Made by a program: the position numbers and the translations under genes. From Ignavibacteria bacterium (lineage in GTDB: Bacteria; Bacteroidota; Ignavibacteria; Ignavibacteriales; Melioribacteraceae): DNA of 5,928 bases. Below the pieces are notes generated by a model. It was not told the DNA's origin, did no database searches, and saw only the letters and a program-made list of their open reading frames with translations. This document shows positions 1 through 5,928 of the stretch, in pieces (the first letter of the stretch is position 1; every line of letters starts with the position of its first letter). Location of the stretch: positions 1 through 5,928 of the forward strand of contig DAIEQP010000412.1 of assembly GCA_027347805.1 (NCBI GenBank), given 5' to 3'.

Positions 1-262
1 ATTGATTCACAAAATAGCAAATGTCAAATGCAAGCATTACCTCCATTAGGTAATTGTATATTGAGTTTAGTTGGAAGGTTAAGTTTAAATTCTTATCTAT
101 ACAAAAACTGAAATGAAATAAAATTTTATCGATAATAATGTGCAGATGTTTTATCTGGTTCTGTTGTTTAACTGAAAATTTATTTCGATTAAATTAGTTA
201 AGATGCAAATTCTGTATTAAAAGTTTCCTCTAGGTTCAAACTAAAGCTGAGGCAATTGATAG
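1..262. other. AT-rich leader / intergenic region with no supported gene
   Basis: No convincing coding region, RNA gene or terminator hairpin is visible. The first plus frame is open from the edge to a TGA at 109-111, which could be the last 36 codons of an upstream gene, but the peptide is not recognisable. The Bacteroidota-type -7 element (TAnnTTTG) is absent: the string TTTG does not occur here on the plus strand. No good sigma-70 pair stands out either. The promoter of the operon is probably in this stretch or further left but cannot be placed. A perfect 10-bp palindrome, TTATCGATAA, lies at 126-135 and may be chance in such AT-rich DNA. Confidence 0.5.
249..252 (+). promoter_or_regulatory. 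Probable ribosome binding site of the sensor kinase gene
   Basis: GAGG lies 10 nt before the ATG at 263, a somewhat long but acceptable Shine-Dalgarno spacing. It is the only purine-rich anti-SD match near this start and supports it, together with the in-frame TAG at 260-262 that excludes a longer form. The two downstream genes have much weaker sites: GGA at 4789-4791 before the receiver gene, and nothing clear before the hybrid kinase. Confidence 0.45.
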
Positions 263-3200
263 ATGAGTTTTCTTACGCTAGTAAACGGGGTTGTTATCGG
301 ATTTCTGTTGCTTAGCGCAATTTTTAGCTTTGTTCAGCTAATAAGAGGATATGAAACGAAGATTAACCGGAATTATATATTCTTCTCTTTTTTTCTTTCG
401 CTCTATGTTTTATTCACACTGATCTCGAATTTTTGCACTGATTATAACAATTTTATTTTCTATGATAAAATTATAACAGCCTGCATAGCTGTTGCTGGAA
501 TTTTCTTTATCTATCTTGTTTCTTATCTAACAAATTATAAACCCAAAAAAATTCTAATTACACTTGAATTCTTAATAATTATTCAGCTGATTTTAAATTT
601 TGCTATTCCAAACGGTATTACTTTTGGAGAAGTTACCGGGATTAATAAATTAACTTACTTTTGGGGAGAGGCAGGTTTTTTCCCTAAAGCAACAATTTCT
701 AATTTCCTTTACTGCCAGCTTGCTGTACTTATACTTGTTTTTGCTTTTGTTATTAAGGCAATACATGTGATGTATGTGCACGGTAGCAAGGAAAACTGGA
801 AAGTTCTTTTAGTCTCATTAACCTTAGCGCTTACCTTAATATTGCTGAATACTTTTTCTGAAGTATTACGATACAGAAGTTTGGGTGTTTTGGAAAAACT
901 AAGTTTTATTTCTTTTTCTGTAATTGTAATGCACCGGAATTTCAAGCTTCTGTTTTTGGCCGGACAATTTCAAAAAGATTTGAAGGCAAGTGAAGAAAGA
1001 TTACGGCTTGTATTGGATAGCACAAACGATGGAGTTTGGGAGTGGAATCTAAATACAGGTGAAAATAAAATTAATTCACGCTATGCAGAGATGCTTGGAT
1101 ATGATATTGAGGAATTACCCGATATACGTTCGAACTTGACTAAATTGATTCATCCCGATGAGGCAAGCAGAATTGCGCAGCTAATTAGCGATTTGAATGA
1201 TTGTAAATCAAAAAGCTTTCAGAGTGTGTTTAGATTCAAAACGAAAGATGGAAATTGGAAATGGCTTTATGTACGTGGAAAAGTTATAGAATCTGATACG
1301 AACGGCAAACCTATCAGATTAATTGGCACCAACGTCGATATTGATGATCAAATGAGAATTAAAACAAAACTTGAAGAAAGTGAAAAAAGATATAGAATTT
1401 TAGCTGAATCAACTTTTGAGGGAATTGGAATAACTGAAAATGGAATTATGATCGACTGTAATGAGGCTTTATGCCAGATGTTAAAATACTCGTCGGATGA
1501 ATTGATTGGAAAAAACTATCAGGATTTCATTGCTCAGGAATCAAAAAACACAATCGATAATTTTTTAGGGAAAAGAAGTTTCCACGAAAGCTACAAACTT
1601 TTAGCTGTAAAAAAGGATGGTACAAATTTTCCAATCGAAGTAAGAACTAATACTATTGAACTAGATGGTAAACAATTTCAAGTCTCAGCAATTAGGGATA
1701 TTTCGCAGCAGCTGAAATTTGAAAAAGAAATTATAAATAGAGAGAATACTTTAAGAAATATTATAGACTCTGCGCCTTTCGGAGCTCATACATATAAATT
1801 GAACGCAAAAGGAATTTTAGTCCTATCGGGGTATAACAAGAATGCAGATTTATTACTTAATATCAATCATGCCAAGTTAATAGGTAAGACTATTGCAGAA
1901 GCTTTTCCTTCTCTTGGAATTACTCAGGTTCCGCATATTTATAAAAAAGTTGCAACAGAAGGTATTATTTATTCAGATGATCAAACTCTCTACAATGGAA
2001 ATACGATTCTTGGAATTTTTGATGTCAAAGCAATCAAAACAGGAAATGATCAGGTAACAGTTTTCTTTAGAGATATTACAGAAACTAAAAGAGCATTGGA
2101 GAACCTCCGTGCAAGTGAAGAGAAATTTAGATTGCTTGCTGAGAATTCCACAGACTTAATTTCAAGGCATGATAGTGATGGAAATTTTATTTATGTGTCT
2201 CCATCTTCAAAAAATCTACTTGGTTATGAACCTACTGAATTGGTAGGAAAAAGCCCGTTTGAATATTTCCACCCGGATGATGTTAAAATAGTTCGTGAAT
2301 CATTGAAAAAAATCCTAACTGAAAATGTCGATGCTGAAGTTACGCTTTATCGATTCAGACACAAGCTGGGCAACTATGTCTGGTTTGAAACAATTAGTAA
2401 AACAATTAGAGATGAACATACAAATGCCATAATAGAAATTCATACAACTTCTCGTGATGTTGGTGAGAGAATTCAATACCAGCAGGAATTAAAAATTAAT
2501 GCTGATAATTTGAATAAAATCTTTAATGCTACACCTATTCCGCTTGTTCTGGAATCTTTAGCACCAAGTATTCAGGTTATTTATGTAAATGATGCAGCAT
2601 GCAAGTTTATTGGTAAAGAAAGAGAAGAGATTCTCGGCAAAATGCTTGTAGGCGGAATTCCGGATAGCATTGAAAACCATAGCACAAATTCTCCTCTGAA
2701 GGAAGGGGATGAATACGATTTTGAAACGAGTATCATGATTGAAGATAAAGTTAAGTATGCTATAGTGTACATAAGAATAATTAATTATAGCGGAAAGAAT
2801 TGTGCCCTTTCTGCGATTTTAGATATTACCGATCGAAAACTTGCCCAGGAAGCTAATATTACAAGCGAACGGAAACTTTCCACAGCGATGAAAATTGCAA
2901 AACTTGGTCATTGGGAATATGATGTAAGTCAAAAACAGTTTACCTTCAATGAAGAATTTTATCGAATGCTAAGAACAAACGTTGAGAAAATTGGAAGCTA
3001 TAAACTTTCTGCGGCTGAATATGCTGAAAGATTTATTCCTTCTGAAGAACAATACATTGTAGAGGAAGAAATTATAAAGGCGTTAAATGCAGATGATCTA
3101 AATTATTCAAATCAGGTTGAGCACAGAGTAATATTTGGTGATGGCAACCTTGGATATATTAACGTTAGATTTAATGTTATTAAGGATGATTTTGGCCAGA

Positions 3201-4801
3201 CTGTAAAGTTGTATGGTGTAAATCAGGATATTACAGAAAGAAAAATTGCTGATGAGGAGAATACACGTAGAAAATATCTTATCGATCAACTTTTGGATAC
3301 TGTTCCTGACATTATATATTTCAAAGATAACCAGAGCCGCTTCCTTGAAATAAGCCAATCGTTTGCAAAACGCTTACAGATTAAATCGAGAGATGAAATA
3401 ATAGGCAAGACTGATTTTGATATCTTTGATAACAAGCATGCAACGGATGCTTTTAATGATGAACAAAGCATAATCAGCAGTGGTCGGGCAATTATTAGCA
3501 AAATCGAAAAAGAATTGTGGCATGGGCTTGATGAACGTTGGGCATTAACAACTAAAATGCCTTTGAAAAATTCGAAAGGGGAAATAATAGGCACCTTTGG
3601 TATTTCACGGGATATTACAGAATCCAAAAAAGCAGAAGAAGAATTGCGTTCAGCTATGCATTATATAGAATACGTGATCAATTCAATTCCTGTCGCAATT
3701 TTATCAATCGATAACGACGATTTTGTGACTCAATATAACAAAGCCGCAGAAAAATTTTTGAATTCATCTGTGCCTGAAGACGAAAGAAGATTGTCTAAAA
3801 AATTCCCAGATTTAAAAATGATTGATGAATTATTGGACAAATCAAGAGCCCAAAAAAATCTTGTTACAGATGTAATTACAGTTGCCGATGAAGATGGTGA
3901 AGCAAAAATGTTTTCCGCTTCCGTTTTTCCACTTGTAACCGCTTCTAGTACTGGAAGTGTAATAATGATTGAAGATATTACAAACCGGCGAAAAATGGAG
4001 CAGGTTCTTATCCAAAGTGAAAAAATGTTGAGTGTTGCCGGATTAGCTGCAGGTATGGCTCACGAAATAAATAATCCACTTGGAACAATTTCTCAGGGCT
4101 GCCAGAATTTAGCAAGAAGGTCTTCTTCAATTCTACCAAAGAATTATGAAGTTGCAAGACGACTAGGAATTGAAATGGAGAAAATAGAAGCATACTTCAG
4201 GGAACGACAATTATTTGAAATTATGGAATCAATGCAGGGGGCAGTTGAAAAAGCAGCTGAAATAATTAAAAGTATGCTGCAGTTTTCTAGAAGGAGCGAA
4301 TCCAAGAAAGTTCAGTATTCTCTTAAAAAAATTGTTGAAGAAGTAATTGATTTGGCTTATAATGATTACGATCTTAAGAAAAAATTTAATTTCCGTAGTT
4401 TTAAGATAATTAAAGAATATGAAGAATTTGTGCCGGATGTTCTTATTACTATAACCGAATTGCAGCAGGTCGTATATAATATTGTCCAAAATGCGGCTCA
4501 CGCAATTAGACTCGAAGATAATCCTGGAAAATTACCAACTTTAATTTTCAGGTTATCAAAAGAAGCAAAGTATGTTAGACTGGAAATTGAAGATAACGGT
4601 CCGGGCATTAAAGAAAAAATTAAGAATAGAATTTTTGAACCTTTCTTTACTACTAAAGAAGTTGGTGAAGGAACGGGACTTGGACTATCAGTATCATATA
4701 TGATTATTACACATAATCATAATGGATTATTAACAGTGGAATCGATAGTAAGTAAGGGAACTAAATTTATAATTGAGTTACCATATTTGGATAGAACATG
4801 A
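263..4801 (+). CDS. Membrane-bound sensor histidine kinase: 7TM + eight PAS domains + HisKA + HATPase_c
   Basis: Sensor kinase of a two-component system, 1512 residues, far longer than usual. Residues 1-235 hold seven hydrophobic segments (about 5-27, 39-58, 69-91, 97-117, 146-170, 179-197, 208-223). Basic loops (RGYETKINR, NYKPKK, HGSKENWK) put the N-terminus outside and the rest in the cytoplasm, like 7TM N-terminal regions of other kinases. Eight PAS/PAC modules follow, about 241-368, 372-490, 492-610, 616-740, 745-860, 866-995, 1003-1125 and 1127-1245. The kinase core has H-box AGMAHEINNP (phosphoacceptor H1267; E1268-x-x-N1271 phosphatase-type motif), N-box N1406/N1410, G1 DNGPGI 1444-1449, F-box IFEPFFTT, G2 GEGTGLGLS 1468-1476 and a G3-like SKGT. 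All catalytic motifs are intact. An in-frame TAG directly precedes the ATG, so this start is the earliest possible. The gene overlaps the next by 4 bp. The signal sensed cannot be told from sequence. Confidence 0.96.
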   Translation: MSFLTLVNGVVIGFLLLSAIFSFVQLIRGYETKINRNYIFFSFFLSLYVLFTLISNFCTDYNNFIFYDKIITACIAVAGIFFIYLVSYLTNYKPKKILITLEFLIIIQLILNFAIPNGITFGEVTGINKLTYFWGEAGFFPKATISNFLYCQLAVLILVFAFVIKAIHVMYVHGSKENWKVLLVSLTLALTLILLNTFSEVLRYRSLGVLEKLSFISFSVIVMHRNFKLLFLAGQFQKDLKASEERLRLVLDSTNDGVWEWNLNTGENKINSRYAEMLGYDIEELPDIRSNLTKLIHPDEASRIAQLISDLNDCKSKSFQSVFRFKTKDGNWKWLYVRGKVIESDTNGKPIRLIGTNVDIDDQMRIKTKLEESEKRYRILAESTFEGIGITENGIMIDCNEALCQMLKYSSDELIGKNYQDFIAQESKNTIDNFLGKRSFHESYKLLAVKKDGTNFPIEVRTNTIELDGKQFQVSAIRDISQQLKFEKEIINRENTLRNIIDSAPFGAHTYKLNAKGILVLSGYNKNADLLLNINHAKLIGKTIAEAFPSLGITQVPHIYKKVATEGIIYSDDQTLYNGNTILGIFDVKAIKTGNDQVTVFFRDITETKRALENLRASEEKFRLLAENSTDLISRHDSDGNFIYVSPSSKNLLGYEPTELVGKSPFEYFHPDDVKIVRESLKKILTENVDAEVTLYRFRHKLGNYVWFETISKTIRDEHTNAIIEIHTTSRDVGERIQYQQELKINADNLNKIFNATPIPLVLESLAPSIQVIYVNDAACKFIGKEREEILGKMLVGGIPDSIENHSTNSPLKEGDEYDFETSIMIEDKVKYAIVYIRIINYSGKNCALSAILDITDRKLAQEANITSERKLSTAMKIAKLGHWEYDVSQKQFTFNEEFYRMLRTNVEKIGSYKLSAAEYAERFIPSEEQYIVEEEIIKALNADDLNYSNQVEHRVIFGDGNLGYINVRFNVIKDDFGQTVKLYGVNQDITERKIADEENTRRKYLIDQLLDTVPDIIYFKDNQSRFLEISQSFAKRLQIKSRDEIIGKTDFDIFDNKHATDAFNDEQSIISSGRAIISKIEKELWHGLDERWALTTKMPLKNSKGEIIGTFGISRDITESKKAEEELRSAMHYIEYVINSIPVAILSIDNDDFVTQYNKAAEKFLNSSVPEDERRLSKKFPDLKMIDELLDKSRAQKNLVTDVITVADEDGEAKMFSASVFPLVTASSTGSVIMIEDITNRRKMEQVLIQSEKMLSVAGLAAGMAHEINNPLGTISQGCQNLARRSSSILPKNYEVARRLGIEMEKIEAYFRERQLFEIMESMQGAVEKAAEIIKSMLQFSRRSESKKVQYSLKKIVEEVIDLAYNDYDLKKKFNFRSFKIIKEYEEFVPDVLITITELQQVVYNIVQNAAHAIRLEDNPGKLPTLIFRLSKEAKYVRLEIEDNGPGIKEKIKNRIFEPFFTTKEVGEGTGLGLSVSYMIITHNHNGLLTVESIVSKGTKFIIELPYLDRT
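983..3997 (+). repeat. Tandem array of eight PAS/PAC-coding modules inside the sensor kinase gene
   Basis: The protein shows an internal repeat of about 120-135 residues. Each unit starts with a helix of the SE(E/K)(K/R)(F/Y)R(L/I)L type and ends in a PAC signature close to DIT(E/D)xK. The end-motif aspartates lie at residues 359, 479, 604, 732, 854, 989, 1117 and 1238, giving spacings of 120, 125, 128, 122, 135, 128 and 121. At DNA level the repeat is mostly diverged, but the 12-mer GATATTACAGAA recurs exactly at 2072, 3227 and 3611, with near copies at 2822 and 3974. The units differ strongly in their ligand-pocket regions, so they are old, diverged domains and not a recent DNA duplication. 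In PAS proteins such arrays sense small ligands, redox or light, or relay conformational change. No cofactor-binding residue set is recognisable here. Confidence 0.85.
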
Positions 4802-5178
4802 AAGACATCAAAATATTGCTGATAGACGATGATGATAAGGTAAAATTTAATCTGAATCTTTTTTTAGAAGATGAGGGATTTGACTGTCATGCTGTTGAAA
4901 CGGCTGAGCATGCAGTCGATTATCTGAACAATATTAATGGTGAGATTGATTTAGCAATTGTTGATATCCGCCTTCCCGGAATGAGTGGTGAAGAATTTAT
5001 TCCTATTATGAAAAATAAATTTCCGGAAATAAAAACAATTATTCACACCGGCTCAACAGATTACAGATGCCCCAAAGAATTCGAGAAATATAATATATCT
5101 GATGATGAAGTTTTTCATAAACCCATTAACGATCTTACAAAACTTGTTGATAAAATTTATTCTCTAGTCGATGAATAA
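4798..5178 (+). CDS. Stand-alone (single-domain) response regulator receiver protein
   Basis: A 126-residue protein that is one CheY-like receiver domain with no output domain. The acidic pocket is D10-D11, the phosphoacceptor is D56 in IVDIRLPGMSG, the switch threonine is T84 in IIHTGS, and the conserved lysine is K108 in FHKP. All canonical residues are present, so it should be phosphorylatable. Its ATG overlaps the kinase stop codon (ATGA), which strongly implies translational coupling and makes the upstream kinase its likely donor. The length is normal for a single-domain receiver. Such proteins act as phosphate shuttles or sinks, or by protein-protein contact; which applies here is not visible. 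The HTGS and FHKP surroundings resemble, from memory of the family, small receivers encoded next to large PAS kinases in other bacteria. Confidence 0.95.
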   Translation: MKDIKILLIDDDDKVKFNLNLFLEDEGFDCHAVETAEHAVDYLNNINGEIDLAIVDIRLPGMSGEEFIPIMKNKFPEIKTIIHTGSTDYRCPKEFEKYNISDDEVFHKPINDLTKLVDKIYSLVDE

Positions 5179-5191
5179 AATTAAATAAATT

Positions 5192-5928
5192 ATGGATGCT
5201 AATTATAAATTCCATACAAATTACGATTTGAACGGAGTCAAACTGCTCATTATCGATGACGATATAGGTTTGGCCAACAGCATTAAGTATTTTTTTGAAG
5301 ATCTTAACTGCAGTGTATTTGTAAGTTATTCGGGGGAAGGGGGATTGCAAACATACCTCAAAGAAAAACCAGATATAGTAATTGTTGATTTAAATATGCC
5401 CGGTATGAGCGGGCTAGAAGTGATTTCCTTTCTTGCAAAACATCACGTCGATACACCGGTTGTTGTTGTTTCTGGTACGGGATTAATTAAAGAAGCAATT
5501 AAATCGATTAAACTTGGTGCCTGGGATTTTGTAACAAAACCTATTTTAAATTTCGAAGAACTCGAAATGAGTGTTTTGAAAGCTCTCGAAAAAGCTCAAT
5601 TGATAATTGAAAATAGAAATTATAAAGAGAATCTTGAGAAGCTGATCAAAGAGAGAACCGACCAGGTTTTACTTAAATCACAACAACTGGAGAAAACAAT
5701 AGCCGAATTGGAATTGACAAAAGAAAAATTGATTGATGCCGATAGATTGAAAAATGAATTCCTTGCTCAAATATCGCATGAAATCAGAACTCCGATTAAT
5801 ATTTTGCTCGGTTATTCTGAAGTATTGAGAACAGAGTTTGAAAATAAGATGAGTGCAAACTTTGAACAAAGTTATAATATCGTTAATAAAGCAAGCAGAC
5901 GTATAATTAGAACAATTGAATTGATCCT
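5192..5928 (+). CDS. Receiver-histidine kinase hybrid (REC + coiled coil + HisKA), 3' end outside the window
   Basis: Partial gene: 245 codons are visible and the frame is still open at the right edge. Residues 14-135 form a receiver domain: acidic D22-D24, phosphoacceptor D66 in IVDLNMPGMSG, switch S94 in VVSGTG, and K116 in LGAWDFVTKPI. Residues about 132-187 are a charged helical, coiled-coil-like linker. A HisKA domain follows, with H-box QISHEIRTPIN (phosphoacceptor H196, codon at 5777; E197-x-x-T200 phosphatase-type motif). A HATPase_c domain is expected next but is not seen. An in-frame TAA at 5186-5188 makes the ATG at 5192 the first possible start. It follows the receiver gene by 13 bp with no clear Shine-Dalgarno, so co-transcription is likely. 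With the receiver N-terminal, the architecture suggests a cytosolic kinase controlled by phosphorylation from another kinase, probably the one encoded at 263-4801. There is no membrane segment in the visible part. Confidence 0.92.
   Translation, partial: MDANYKFHTNYDLNGVKLLIIDDDIGLANSIKYFFEDLNCSVFVSYSGEGGLQTYLKEKPDIVIVDLNMPGMSGLEVISFLAKHHVDTPVVVVSGTGLIKEAIKSIKLGAWDFVTKPILNFEELEMSVLKALEKAQLIIENRNYKENLEKLIKERTDQVLLKSQQLEKTIAELELTKEKLIDADRLKNEFLAQISHEIRTPINILLGYSEVLRTEFENKMSANFEQSYNIVNKASRRIIRTIELI

Noticed and set aside
2..46. Minus-strand ATG at 46 (or 37) open to the left edge, with a GGAGG at 44-40: a possible divergent gene start.
   Set aside because: Only 15 codons are visible. GGAGG lies inside the longer version and only 2 nt before the shorter ATG, which is too close for a normal ribosome binding site.
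1..111. Plus-strand open frame from the left edge to TGA at 109-111, possibly the C-terminus of an upstream gene.
   Set aside because: Only 36 codons, no recognisable motif, and such an open stretch is not rare by chance; it cannot be supported without sequence to the left.
126..135. Perfect palindrome TTATCGATAA upstream of the sensor kinase, a possible operator.
   Set aside because: Ten bases only, AT-rich and not extended further; easily chance, and no second copy was seen nearby.
164..195. TTGTTT followed by TAAATT as a possible -35/-10 promoter pair.
   Set aside because: The spacing is about 20 nt and the -10 match is weak; in this AT-rich DNA many equally good pairs can be found.
3286..3627. 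Minus-strand open frames inside the sensor kinase gene (e.g. 709-945, 3107-3358, 3286-3627, 4229-4501).
   Set aside because: All lie opposite a continuous, domain-rich coding region; their translations show no recognisable domains, so they are antisense shadows.
5135..5350. Minus-strand open frame of 71 codons spanning the junction between the receiver and hybrid kinase genes.
   Set aside because: It overlaps well-supported receiver-domain coding sequence on the plus strand and has no recognisable features.

Overview
This AT-rich window (about one third G+C by eye) carries part of a plus-strand two-component signalling operon. It has a very large membrane-bound PAS sensor histidine kinase (263-4801), a stand-alone receiver protein (4798-5178), and the first part of a receiver-histidine kinase hybrid that runs off the right edge (5192-5928). 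Low G+C, strong use of AGA for arginine, weak or absent Shine-Dalgarno sequences before the second and third genes, and the multi-PAS style suggest the Bacteroidota/Ignavibacteria/Chlorobi area. That placement is an inference and is not proven by a marker gene.

Layout. Positions 1-262 form a leader without a convincing gene, holding a plausible ribosome binding site at 249-252. The first gene encodes seven N-terminal membrane helices, eight consecutive PAS/PAC modules, and a HisKA-HATPase_c kinase core with all phosphotransfer and ATP-binding boxes present. Its stop codon overlaps the start of the receiver gene (ATGA at 4798-4801). The receiver gene is followed, after 13 bp, by the third gene: an N-terminal receiver, a coiled-coil linker, and a HisKA domain with an intact H-box. 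The window stops shortly after that H-box, so its ATPase domain and anything beyond are not visible.

How the genes may work together. The membrane kinase would integrate several signals through its 7TM region and PAS array, autophosphorylate on H1267, and pass phosphate to D56 of the small receiver and/or D66 of the downstream hybrid. The hybrid's own kinase activity would then be under receiver control. No DNA-binding or enzymatic output domain is visible, so the final output lies either beyond the right edge or elsewhere in the genome.

This is not a wholly new system. Its individual parts belong to recognisable families. The most notable points are the eightfold PAS array behind a 7TM sensor, an extended dimerisation/phosphotransfer region after the H-box, and the compact kinase / lone receiver / receiver-kinase arrangement.
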